Shown: positions 21,482 through 28,736 of the stretch, in pieces
Layout of the letters: every line of letters begins with the position of its first letter
How positions within the stretch are numbered: position 1 is the stretch's first letter
Origin: Lysobacterales bacterium
GTDB lineage: Bacteria; Pseudomonadota; Gammaproteobacteria; Xanthomonadales; SZUA-5
Direction: 5' to 3'
Assembly: GCA_022841325.1 (NCBI GenBank)
Contig: JALHRS010000056.1
Location: forward strand, 1 to 36,017
DNA: 36,017 bases
Notes under the pieces: generated by a model
Database searches by the model: none
What the model was told of the DNA's origin: nothing
What the model saw: the letters and a program-made list of their open reading frames with translations, nothing else
Translations under genes and position numbers: made by a program

Positions 21482-23955
21482 ATCTGCTGCTGACCTTGTT
21501 GCGCCATGCCCGCCGCGAATGGCGCGCGGCCGAGCTCAAGCCGGTACTGGCGGCCTTGCTGGTGGCGGTCACCGCCGCCACCGGCGTGCTCGCCTTTACC
21601 GACCGCGTCGAGCGTGCCCTCAACGCCCGCGGCGGCGAGTTGATCGGTGGCGACGCCGTGCTGTCCTCGCGCCAGCCGATTCCGGCGACGCTGGTGGATC
21701 AGGCCAGCGCTGCCGGATTGCAGAGCACGCCGGTGGTCGCCTTCCCGACCGTGCTGTTTTCCGGCGAAGCCAGCGTGCTGGTCGAGATCAAGGCGGTTGC
21801 CGCCGACTATCCGCTGCGCGGGCAGCTGAAGACGGCAGCGACGCCGACAGGTCCCGGAGAACTGGCCAGGGCGCCGGCGACAGGGATGGCGTACATCGAT
21901 GCCCGGGCACTGGCAGCACTGCAACTGGAAGTTGGCGCCGAAGTGGAAATAGGCAACGCCCGATTGCGCGTGGCCGGCGTGCTCACCGAGGACCCGGAAG
22001 GTGCCGGCAGCTTTCTCACCCTCGCGCCCCGAGCCATCGTCCGCGCCGAGGATGTCACCCGGCTCGGCCTGCTCGGCCCGGCCAGCCGCGCTTTTCATCG
22101 TCTGCTGATCGCCGGCCCGATCACCACCGTCGAGGCCTATGCCAAATCGGTCCGCCCACTGCTGAAGGGTCAGCGACTGACGCTGGCCCGCGATGCCGAA
22201 CAGCAGCTGGCCGAGGTCGGTCGCCAGACCCGGGCCTTTTTTGGTCTCGCGGCGCTGGCAGTGCTGTGGCTGGCGGCTCTGGCGATCGCCCTGACCGCGC
22301 GTCGCTACACCGAAGCGCGCCGCGAAGTCGTCGCCCAGCTGCGCTGCTTCGGCCTGTCGCGGCGGCGCATCCTGCTGCAACTCGGGGCCACACTGGGTCT
22401 GTACGGGCTGCCGGCCATTGGGCTCGGCATTGCGCTGGGTTACGGGCTGCAGGCGGTGATAGCCCTCGGCGTAGGCGCGCTGTTCAACGAGACCCTGCCG
22501 ATTCCAGGGCCACGCGCCGCCCTGCTCGGCGCGCTGGTCGGCGTGCTGGCCTATCTGAGCTTTACCCTGCCGGCCCTGGCCAGACTCACCGCCACTGCGC
22601 CCTCGACGCTGCTGCGACAGACCGAGGACCGCCTCGGCCTGCGCGAGTGGCTGGCCTACCCGGCCGCGCTCGGCGTCCTCACGCTGGCGGTCTGGCTGCT
22701 CACCGGCGAAGGTCAGCTCGGCATCATCGCCATGATCGGCATGAGCGTGCTGGCGCTGAGTCTGGCGGGAGTCATGTGGCTGCTGCTGCGGGGCATTCGC
22801 AAGCACACGCCGGGCCGCAGTTTTGTCACCCGTCAGGCGCTACGACAGTTCGCCTCCAGACCAGGCACGACGCTGCTGTCGGCGGTCTCGCTGGCGCTGG
22901 CGCTGGCGGCCGTGCTGCTGCTGGGCGTGGTATCGGGCGATCTGGTGCGGCAATGGCGCAGCGGCCTCGATCAGGACACGCCCAATCGCTTCCTGCTGAA
23001 CATCCAGCCCGATCAGACCGACGCGCTGCGAGCACAGCTGGCGACGCTCGGCATAGTCGACGCCCAGTTCTATCCCTTCGCCGTGGCCAGGCTGGTGGCC
23101 ATCAATGGCAGCAGGCCCACGCCCGAGGCCTACACCGATCCACGCGCCGCCCGCTTCATCGACGGCAATCTCAATCTGAGCTGGAGTCAGGAGCTGCCGG
23201 CCGCCAATACCCTGATCTCGGGCGAATGGTGGGGCGAAGGGCCGGAAGTGTCGATCGCCGAAAACTGGGCCAAGACCTTCAACCTCGGCGTCGGCGATCG
23301 CCTCACGGTCAGCGTCGGTGACAGGGAAATCGAGGCCCGAATCGCCAATGTGCGCAAGGTCGACTGGGATTCCTTCCGGGTCAATTTCTTCCTGCTGTTC
23401 AAACCGGAGACCGTTGCTGGCCTGGACAGCACCTGGGTGACCAGCATCCGCGCCGATGCCGAGCAGGCGCGCCAGCTGGGCAGCGTCATCCGCACCTACC
23501 CCAACATCACGCTGATCGATGTCGATGCGCTGCTGACCCGCATCCTTGGCGTCGTCGATGCCGTGGTCCGCAGCCTGTCGGTGATCTTCTGGTGCGCGCT
23601 GGCGGCGGCGGCCACGGTCTTGCTGGCGGCGCTATCGGTGAGTGCCGGTGCCCGACGCTTCGAGAGCGCGCTGTGGCGCAGCCTCGGTGCCTCGCAACGC
23701 ACGCTGCAACGCACTCAATGGCTGGAACTCGGCAGCGTCGGCGCGCTCGGCGGCGGCTTCGGTGGGCTGGCGGCCCTGCTGACCGGTTGGGCACTCGCCG
23801 ACCGGGTGTTCCAGATCGACTACGCCGCACCCTGGTGGCTGCCACTGGCCGGCGCCGCACTCGGCGCGGCGCTGTCGCTGACCGCCGCCTGGCTGGTGCT
23901 GCGCGGCGTCAGCGCCACACCGCCGGCACAGACATTGCGGGTAGGAGCGGATTGA
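21478..23955 (+). CDS. ybbP: FtsX-like ABC permease, YbbP-type
   Basis: This is an 825-aa inner-membrane permease of the ten-TM MacB/FtsX superfamily. The start ATGA overlaps the ybbA stop by 4 nt, giving MNLLLTLLRHARREWRAAELK and a first TM helix near residues 22-42. A periplasmic domain (about 43-250) is followed by clustered TM segments (about 255-480), then a second periplasmic domain and three C-terminal helices (around 700-810), the duplicated FtsX layout. With YbbA it forms a complex of uncertain substrate; the tesA neighbourhood hints at lipid or envelope processing, which is inference. An inverted repeat at 23966-24017 follows the stop. Confidence 0.9.
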   Translation: MNLLLTLLRHARREWRAAELKPVLAALLVAVTAATGVLAFTDRVERALNARGGELIGGDAVLSSRQPIPATLVDQASAAGLQSTPVVAFPTVLFSGEASVLVEIKAVAADYPLRGQLKTAATPTGPGELARAPATGMAYIDARALAALQLEVGAEVEIGNARLRVAGVLTEDPEGAGSFLTLAPRAIVRAEDVTRLGLLGPASRAFHRLLIAGPITTVEAYAKSVRPLLKGQRLTLARDAEQQLAEVGRQTRAFFGLAALAVLWLAALAIALTARRYTEARREVVAQLRCFGLSRRRILLQLGATLGLYGLPAIGLGIALGYGLQAVIALGVGALFNETLPIPGPRAALLGALVGVLAYLSFTLPALARLTATAPSTLLRQTEDRLGLREWLAYPAALGVLTLAVWLLTGEGQLGIIAMIGMSVLALSLAGVMWLLLRGIRKHTPGRSFVTRQALRQFASRPGTTLLSAVSLALALAAVLLLGVVSGDLVRQWRSGLDQDTPNRFLLNIQPDQTDALRAQLATLGIVDAQFYPFAVARLVAINGSRPTPEAYTDPRAARFIDGNLNLSWSQELPAANTLISGEWWGEGPEVSIAENWAKTFNLGVGDRLTVSVGDREIEARIANVRKVDWDSFRVNFFLLFKPETVAGLDSTWVTSIRADAEQARQLGSVIRTYPNITLIDVDALLTRILGVVDAVVRSLSVIFWCALAAAATVLLAALSVSAGARRFESALWRSLGASQRTLQRTQWLELGSVGALGGGFGGLAALLTGWALADRVFQIDYAAPWWLPLAGAALGAALSLTAAWLVLRGVSATPPAQTLRVGAD

Positions 23956-23965
23956 ACGAGGGCAT

Positions 23966-24017
23966 GAGGGCACGTCAAACGCGAGAAGCTCGCATCATCA
24001 TGCTTCTACGTGCCCTC
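23966..24017. repeat. Inverted repeat after ybbP
   Basis: Perfect 10-nt arms GAGGGCACGT (23966-23975) and ACGTGCCCTC (24008-24017) flank a 32-nt loop. Outer GAGGGCA / TGCCCTC copies near 23958 and 24027 extend the structure. There is no T-tract, so it is not a classical terminator. It may be a dispersed repeat or a weak 3' stabilising hairpin for ybbP mRNA. Confidence 0.4.
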
Positions 24018-24130
24018 CTGCCCTGGTGCCCTCGCCCGCCTGAGGCGCGCGCAAGTTCACATCTTCACCCTCGCCGACTTGTGTCGCGCAGGCGCTCGGC
24101 TTATGTTTCTGATTCGGCAGGGAGAGCGTC

Positions 24131-24460
24131 ATGGTTCAGGGCTACGAGAAGCGCCGTCACCCACGTACTGAAATCAGCGCGGTCGCCGTGCTCGTGGCCA
24201 GCGCCCGCGGCGGTTATCTCACCAATGCCCAGGACATCTCCGGCGGCGGTGCGCGTCTTACGCTGCCGCTGACCTGGAAGGAAGGCATCCAACCGCCCTT
24301 CCGCCTGTTCTTCATCTTCGACGAAGACACCGTCGTCGACATGCGCGCCACTTTGGTCCGTGCCGGCGATGACCATCTGGCCTTCCAGTTCGATGCCGGC
24401 CAGCCGGCGGAAATCGATCAGCTGCTGTACGAGACCCGATTCATCGTCCAGACGGTGTGA
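24131..24460 (+). CDS. PilZ-domain protein
   Basis: This 109-aa single-domain protein carries the PilZ c-di-GMP-binding signatures: an RxxxR motif in KRRHPRTEI near residues 7-15, and the DxSxxG motif in DISGGGARL near residues 37-45. Both are intact, so it should bind c-di-GMP. A GGAG-like sequence precedes the ATG (GCAGGGAGAGCGTCATG). Stand-alone PilZ proteins act as adaptors in motility, pili or polysaccharide production. There is no operon partner here; the next 590 nt to the tmRNA hold repeats and no convincing gene. Confidence 0.85.
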   Translation: MVQGYEKRRHPRTEISAVAVLVASARGGYLTNAQDISGGGARLTLPLTWKEGIQPPFRLFFIFDEDTVVDMRATLVRAGDDHLAFQFDAGQPAEIDQLLYETRFIVQTV

Positions 24461-24530
24461 GATCGACGGTTGCAGGCGAAGCCGCGCACACCGACGGCAG
24501 TGCAAGCAATGCGCACGAGTCATGCCCCGG

Positions 24531-24625
24531 CGTCATTGCGACCCCGGACTTGATCCCGGGGAAGCAATCCAGAGGCGTGCGGCGATACCCTGGATTGCTT
24601 CGTCGCTGCGCTCCTCGCAATGACG
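24531..24625. repeat. Dispersed inverted-repeat element, copy 2
   Basis: The left arm begins CGTCATTGCGA (24531) and ends GAAGCAATCCAG (24572). The right arm runs CTGGATTGCTTC ... TCGCAATGACG (24590-24625). The right arm is identical over 36 nt to 20025-20060, and sequence downstream is also shared. The two arms are inverted copies at both ends with a different middle, a palindromic MITE-like layout. It sits in the gene-free stretch 24461-25050. Confidence 0.65.
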
Positions 24626-24736
24626 CATCAACAACTTACGACATGGCTTCATGGGGAGCGCAGCGAAAAAATCTATGCCAGACACCAACTGCGGTCGAGC
24701 AAAGAGGGGTTGGGATGAGACCCGAGACCGCTTGTT

Positions 24737-24821
24737 CACGCGGAGGCGCGGAGGACGCGGAGAAAGGCCAAGTGCCCTCTATGCCGATCGCACATCTCCG
24801 CGTTCTCCGCGCCTCCGCGTG
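24737..24821. repeat. Near-perfect 27-bp inverted repeat
   Basis: The arm 24737-24763 (CACGCGGAGGCGCGGAGG...) and the arm 24795-24821 (...CGCCTCCGCGTG) are inverted copies with one mismatch in 27, separated by 31 nt. Each arm is itself built from GCGGAG units. This resembles the GCGGAGGC-type interspersed repeats seen in many genomes. There is no coding potential of note, and the rest of 24822-25008 shows nothing I can name. Confidence 0.6.
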
Positions 24822-25008
24822 AGGCATCCTGCCGGAACCTGCGGATCGCTTCGGTGGATGGCACCGCGCTGCGGCGGAGCGTCTCTGCCCGCGAAGCACT
24901 ACACGCCCTTCGTGCGACGCAGAGGAATTCCATTGAATCGCGGGCCGCAACCTTGCCGAAACTGAAGTGCGCACACCGGTCCAATCTGAACACGATTGAA
25001 CGCCGCCA

Positions 25009-25037
25009 TTGAATACCCGACCCCCTACCCCTACACT
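25009..25037 (+). promoter_or_regulatory. Candidate ssrA promoter
   Basis: A -35-like TTGAAT (25009-25014) is followed after 17 nt by TACACT (25032-25037). Transcription would start about 6 nt before the mature tmRNA 5' end at 25051, leaving a short precursor for RNase P, as expected. Confidence 0.5.
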
Positions 25038-25050
25038 CCATCTTGCAACT

Positions 25051-25402
25051 GGGGGCGCAATGGCTTCGACGGGAGTCACGAAACCTTGGGTGCATGCCGA
25101 GGGGGTAGCTTTCCTCGTTAATCCAGCTGCAAGACTCTAGTCGCGAACGACGAAGTCTACGCTCTAGCAGCCTAAGGGCTGCTTAACCACCCTATCTTGT
25201 GTTCGTGCTCGGTAACGGTGGGTCAGAATCACGAAATCGCGAGCCAGACGTGCCCGACGTCGGCAGCTAAAACCTCAGGGCTGGTTGCACGGTTATCCCG
25301 CCAATTGGAGCACTGTGTGACGAGATCAAAGAATCGGCTAAGCATGTAGATCACAAGACGTAGGGCTTGCGGACGGGGGTTCGACTCCCCCCGCCTCCAC
25401 CA
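25051..25402 (+). ncRNA. ssrA: Transfer-messenger RNA (tmRNA)
   Basis: This is a one-piece tmRNA of 352 nt that rescues stalled ribosomes by trans-translation. The 5' end GGGGGCG pairs with CGCCTCC before the encoded ACCA, giving a 7-bp acceptor stem with the G3-U pair that marks alanine identity. The 5' block GGCTTCGACGGG and the T-arm GGGGGTTCGACTCCCCC are canonical. The tag frame starts at GCG 25143 and reads ANDEVYALAA, ending at TAA 25173-25175; it has the hydrophobic ALAA end recognised by ClpXP. tmRNA genes are common integration sites, and phage-like genes begin to the right. Confidence 0.97.
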
Positions 25403-25410
25403 ATAGAGAG

Positions 25411-25442
25411 AATCCCAACCCTTATCGGTTGGGATTTTTTTT
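25411..25442 (+). terminator. Rho-independent terminator of ssrA
   Basis: A perfect 10-bp stem AATCCCAACC (25411-25420) / GGTTGGGATT (25427-25436) with a 6-nt loop is followed by a T run to 25442. It lies 8 nt after the tmRNA 3' CCA. Confidence 0.93.
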
Positions 25443-25665
25443 GCCCAAAACGCCAGTACTGGCGCGGTTTCCGGGGTTGGCCTCGTGAGCGCGAGCCGGC
25501 CGAACGACACGATTTCGGCGCATTTCTCGCCTCTCTGTCTCTGTCTTTCTCTGCTGCCCTCGTGAACGTTCTCGACCATAATGTCAGTATTGACGCGGGT
25601 TTGCGGGCCGCAGGTTGTGGATGGGGATTGCTTCCACCAATCGGGAACCGAGAACGGAGATGCGC

Positions 25666-25701
25666 AAAAAAACCGCCCGGAAGCGGCGGTTGGCGGGCGG
25701 T
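25666..25701 (-). terminator. Rho-independent terminator of the recombinase operon
   Basis: Read on the minus strand, ACCGCCCG (25701-25694) pairs with CGGGCGGT (25679-25672), and seven T follow (25672-25666). It lies just after the stop of the last minus-strand gene (25710), so it ends the five-gene operon before it can run antisense into ssrA. Between the two terminators (25443-25665) I see no gene, only the palindrome at 25451-25464 and a short match to the tmRNA end. Confidence 0.85.
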
Positions 25702-25709
25702 GATGACGG

Positions 25710-26189
25710 TCACGCGATGGGGCCGTACTGCGCCCTCTGTGCGTCCCACGTTGCTGGAACGGCGCTGCGCGCCAGACGTTGCAGCGTGAGATGTGGGGCT
25801 CGCCCGGTGGCGCAGGCCTCCACGATGTCAGGCGCAACGCGGGCCAACTGGGCGATCTTGCTGACCTGTCCCCGGTCGATGCCCTCGGCCGCTGCGATCT
25901 CGGTGATGGAGGCAAAGCGCCCTTCGTCGAGCAGGCGCTGCCAGTGGTACGCGAGCCCCAATGCCCGCATCAGCGCAGTGTCCTGTGCCGCAGCTCGCAC
26001 TTGCCGGTCGTGCGCAGCCTGTTCCAGAAATTCCTGCGGTGCATCCAGCGGCGTGATGACCTGCTTCTTGTACCCGCGCTTCACCAATGTCCAGGGCACA
26101 AACGTCTCCAACTGAACGCCGCCCGCTGGCAGCGGCGCCGCGTAGGTCACCGGGTCACCCTTGCCCCGGCCTCGGTGCTTCCGGCTCAT
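25710..26189 (-). CDS. HTH protein, recombinase-operon paralogue 1
   Basis: This 159-aa protein has a ParB/KorB-like helix-turn-helix: ITEIAAAEGIDRGQVSKIAQLARVAPDIVE (about residues 93-122), followed by GRAPHLTLQRLARSAVPATWDAQR. This pattern (…LAPDIVE..GR.P..LTL) is common in small genes beside DUF2924 and large serine recombinases in phage-like elements. The N-terminus is basic (MSRKHRGRGKGD). It resembles the neighbouring gene along its length, so the two are tandem paralogues. Its ATG overlaps the upstream gene stop by 4 nt, with AGGAGAGG before it. A role in recombination directionality or element regulation is inference. Confidence 0.75.
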   Translation of the reverse strand: MSRKHRGRGKGDPVTYAAPLPAGGVQLETFVPWTLVKRGYKKQVITPLDAPQEFLEQAAHDRQVRAAAQDTALMRALGLAYHWQRLLDEGRFASITEIAAAEGIDRGQVSKIAQLARVAPDIVEACATGRAPHLTLQRLARSAVPATWDAQRAQYGPIA

Positions 26190-26557
26190 GTCCTCTCCTC
26201 GAAGCTAGCCATCAGCTTCCGCTGGGCCTGCCAGTCCACCGGCAGGCGGTTGCGCTGGAACCACATCAGGGTAAGTCGACGCGGCTGACGTCCCGCCATC
26301 CACTGCTCGATGATGTCTGGCGCCAACAGTGTCAGGCGCAGGAGTTCGTTGATGACCGACTGGTGCAGCTTCTCGGCGCGGGCTATTGCAGAGCCACTTT
26401 GCATCGCCCCGCTGTCGAGCAGGTGCTGCCAGTAGAACGCGCGTGCCAATCCTTCGATCAGGGTGACGTCGTGGGCCTGGCGGTCGTCAACCGCAAGGCG
26501 CTGGACTCCGCGGCGGCGAAACGTCAGTGGTACGAAGGTCTCCAGGCCGTCGTCCAT
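26186..26557 (-). CDS. HTH protein, recombinase-operon paralogue 2
   Basis: This 123-aa protein is aligned with its downstream neighbour: both have LETFVPxT near the start, an AxxWQxLLD block, a helix-turn-helix (GSAIARAEKLHQSVINELLRLTLLAPDIIE), then GRQPRRLTLMWFQRNRLPVDWQAQR. The ATG at 26557 follows a GTG, and the recombinase stop TGA overlaps this GTGATG, so translation is coupled. The function of this family is not established to my knowledge. The conserved position beside a large serine recombinase suggests an accessory DNA-binding role. Confidence 0.75.
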   Translation of the reverse strand: MDDGLETFVPLTFRRRGVQRLAVDDRQAHDVTLIEGLARAFYWQHLLDSGAMQSGSAIARAEKLHQSVINELLRLTLLAPDIIEQWMAGRQPRRLTLMWFQRNRLPVDWQAQRKLMASFEERT

Positions 26558-27945
26558 CACTCGTCGACCTCAGCCAACTCAGCGCCGATGCTGTTGGGCG
26601 CAAATTCCTTGACCAGTGACCGCCAGCCGATCTCGCGCCACTTCACCTTGATCCCCTGCACTTCGCCCGCGCTGACCAGATCGATGCGTTCGATCATCAG
26701 GTTGGCGATGCGATGGCGCTCGACGGGGAAAAGATGATCCCAGACGTCATTGAGCCGCCGCATCGCCATCACGGTCGTGACCTCGTCAACGTCGGCGCCG
26801 GCTCGCTGAATGTGCTGCACGACCGCCGCCACCGATTCCGGGCTCGTCAGCACGGTCCGAATCTGGGCCACGACCGCCGCCTCGATTTCAGCTGCAGGCA
26901 GTCGTTCGTAGTTCTTACCAGGCGCACCGAATCGGTTCTCCGACTTCGACACGTAGTAGTGGTACTTGCGCCCGTTCTTTCGCGAGTAGGTCGGGTACAT
27001 CCGCTCGCCGGAGGGTGCGTACAGCAGCCCACGCAACAGTGCGTCGGTGCGGGAGCGAATCTTGGTCTCCACGCCTCGCCCGTGCCCGTCCTTGCAGAGC
27101 ACCTCATGAACTCGGCCCCACAGACCCGGATCGATGATCGCCGGATGTGCGCCAGGGAACCACTTTCCTTTGTGCGACAACTCGCCCAAGTAGATCCGGT
27201 TGCGCAACAGCTTGTGCAGGTACTTCTTGTCGATGCGCGTACCTTTTCGGATCTGGCCGTCCTGCGTCGTCCATGCCTTGGTGGTAATGCCCTCGGCAGT
27301 CAGCTTGGCGGCGATCTGCGTCGGCGAGCCGATGGTCAGCATGTTCTCGAAAATTCGGCGGACGATGCCCGCCTCGACTTCATTGATCACTAGCAGGCGA
27401 TTCGCGACGTCGTAGCCCAAAGGCGGCACTCCGCCCATCCATATCCCTTTGCGCTTGCTGGCAGCGATCTTGTCCCGGATGCGCTCACCCGTGACCTCCC
27501 GCTCGAACTGCGCGAAAGAAAGCAGCACGTTCAGCATCAAGCGTCCCATGGATGTTGTGGTGTTGAACTGCTGGGTCACCGACACGAAGGACACTGCATG
27601 GCGCTCGAATACCTCGACCATCTTCGAGAAGTCGGCGAGGCTGCGCGTCAGACGGTCGATCTTGTAGACCACCACGATGTCGATCTGCCCGCGCTCGACA
27701 TCAGTCATCAGGCGCTTGAGTGCCGGCCGTTCGGTGTTGCCACCGGAGAAACCCGGATCGTCGTAATCGTCGGCCACGGGAATCCAACCCTCGGTGCGTT
27801 GGCTGACGACGTAGGCCGCGCCGGCTTCCTTTTGGGCGTCGATGGAGTTGAACTCCTGATCGAGTCGCTCGTCCGAAGACACTCGGCAGTAGACGGCGCA
27901 TCGCTTGCGCGGCTTGGTGGTCGCAATCTGCGTGGCTTCAGACAT
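26557..27945 (-). CDS. Large serine recombinase (integrase)
   Basis: This 462-aa site-specific recombinase probably integrates and excises the element. The resolvase domain has catalytic S23 in YCRVSS, the conserved arginine segment VVYKIDRLTRS, and the QFEREVTGERIRDKI helix; the Recombinase domain follows (GVPPLGYDV…LLRNRIYLGELSHKGKWFPGAHPAII). The later region corresponding to the zinc beta ribbon (LLRGLLYAPSGERMYPTYSRK) lacks the usual cysteine pairs, and the C-terminal coiled-coil part is short. The ATG at 27945 has AGGGAGG 6 nt upstream; a GTG three bases earlier is too close to it. It is the third gene of a coupled minus-strand operon. Confidence 0.93.
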   Translation of the reverse strand: MSEATQIATTKPRKRCAVYCRVSSDERLDQEFNSIDAQKEAGAAYVVSQRTEGWIPVADDYDDPGFSGGNTERPALKRLMTDVERGQIDIVVVYKIDRLTRSLADFSKMVEVFERHAVSFVSVTQQFNTTTSMGRLMLNVLLSFAQFEREVTGERIRDKIAASKRKGIWMGGVPPLGYDVANRLLVINEVEAGIVRRIFENMLTIGSPTQIAAKLTAEGITTKAWTTQDGQIRKGTRIDKKYLHKLLRNRIYLGELSHKGKWFPGAHPAIIDPGLWGRVHEVLCKDGHGRGVETKIRSRTDALLRGLLYAPSGERMYPTYSRKNGRKYHYYVSKSENRFGAPGKNYERLPAAEIEAAVVAQIRTVLTSPESVAAVVQHIQRAGADVDEVTTVMAMRRLNDVWDHLFPVERHRIANLMIERIDLVSAGEVQGIKVKWREIGWRSLVKEFAPNSIGAELAEVDE

Positions 27946-28391
27946 CACACGCCTCCCTTGCCGAGGCCGAAGAACAATGGCCCGGACCAGTGCGTGCCGG
28001 TGATCGCCCTAGCCACCGCGGTCAGGCTCTTGAAGGTCCGCCCTTGGTACTCGAACAGGCCCTCTGCGGTGACGGTAACCAGATGCTCCCGCTCGCCCCA
28101 TTCGCGCAAGAGGACCGTTCCCGGAGCGAAATGGAGATCCTGGCGCCGAGCGCGCAGCTTGATCTTGGAGTGCTTAGCTCCGATGGCTTCCAGTCGCTGC
28201 CGAGTGGCCGAAGACAAGCCGCCGAACGCCTCCTCCTGCAGCTTGTAGGCAATGCGCGACTCCAGGAACGCCCGGTTTGGGTTCATGGGACGACTCGTGA
28301 AGTAGCGGTCCCATAGGACCCAGACATCTGCAGTCGGTAACCGGGACAACTCGGCGATGCGTGCCGACACGGACGCTTGCTTGTCGTTCAT
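27945..28391 (-). CDS. DUF2924 protein
   Basis: This 148-aa protein matches the DUF2924 family: LPTADVWVLWDRYFTSRPMNPNRAFLESRIAYKLQEEAFGGL near the start and a C-terminal TVTAEGLFEYQGRTFKSLTAVARAITGTHWSGPLFFGL. The latter resembles the DNA-binding RAMA-like fold seen in such tails (inference). DUF2924 genes are regularly found beside serine recombinases in phage-like elements; function unknown. The stop overlaps the recombinase start (GTGATG), and its own start sits in the same overlap type with the upstream 62-aa gene. AGAGG precedes the ATG. Confidence 0.82.
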   Translation of the reverse strand: MNDKQASVSARIAELSRLPTADVWVLWDRYFTSRPMNPNRAFLESRIAYKLQEEAFGGLSSATRQRLEAIGAKHSKIKLRARRQDLHFAPGTVLLREWGEREHLVTVTAEGLFEYQGRTFKSLTAVARAITGTHWSGPLFFGLGKGGV

Positions 28392-28579
28392 CACAACCTC
28401 TCAGACGGATAGGGGGTTGCATGAACGCGCTGGTCAGGCACGAAGCCAAGGTCAACTTCTCTGCCCTCCGGCTTGGCTGGCGAGAAGGTGCGCGCGATGG
28501 CGGCAGCGAGGATCGCGGTGATTTCTGCCGCGCGGGCGGCGGGCTTCATCTCGGCTGGAGACGGCAGTTCGATGGGCAT
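28391..28579 (-). CDS. Small 62-aa protein heading the recombinase operon
   Basis: This 62-aa protein (MPIELPSPAEMKPAARAAEI…) has an alanine-rich helix and a polar tail (VDLGFVPDQRVHATPYPSERL). I do not recognise a named family, though short ORFs of this kind often precede DUF2924. It overlaps the DUF2924 start in a GTGATG motif, which supports it being translated. The ATG is at 28579; a GTG lies one codon upstream. The divergent region with the 27-bp palindrome lies upstream and should hold its promoter. Confidence 0.6.
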   Translation of the reverse strand: MPIELPSPAEMKPAARAAEITAILAAAIARTFSPAKPEGREVDLGFVPDQRVHATPYPSERL

Positions 28580-28668
28580 CACGGAAGTTCCGGGCTATGC
28601 AACTGCCTGGCATCGTGGGATCGAACGTCCGAAAGGGATGGCAACACAGAGCAACTCCATGCACCTAG

Positions 28669-28695
28669 CGAATTGCAAGATGTTCTTGCAATTCG
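28669..28695. promoter_or_regulatory. 27-bp perfect palindrome (operator candidate)
   Basis: The arms CGAATTGCAAGA (28669-28680) and TCTTGCAATTCG (28684-28695) are perfect inverted copies around a 3-nt centre TGT. It sits in the 157-nt divergent region between the leftward recombinase operon and the rightward XRE-ImmA gene. A related TCGTC…GACGA repeat follows directly. This is the expected place for the binding site of the XRE regulator encoded next to it, which would let it repress both directions. Confidence 0.7.
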
Positions 28696-28736
28696 TCGTT
28701 CGCAAGACGAGAATGGCGTTCTCAGAGGCGCAATCC

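Noticed and set aside
21426..23321. 631-codon open frame overlapping the ybbP gene
   Set aside because: Arg/Pro/Gly-rich translation in another frame of the permease gene. The ybbP frame has proper membrane segments and a 4-nt overlap with ybbA.
24636..25095. Open frames between the PilZ gene and ssrA
   Set aside because: They are made mostly of the inverted repeat at 24737-24821 and its flanks, with no ribosome site or family resemblance.
25229..25915. 228-codon open frame overlapping the tmRNA
   Set aside because: It covers the 3' half of ssrA, both terminators and the end of an HTH gene on the same strand, so it cannot be a real gene.
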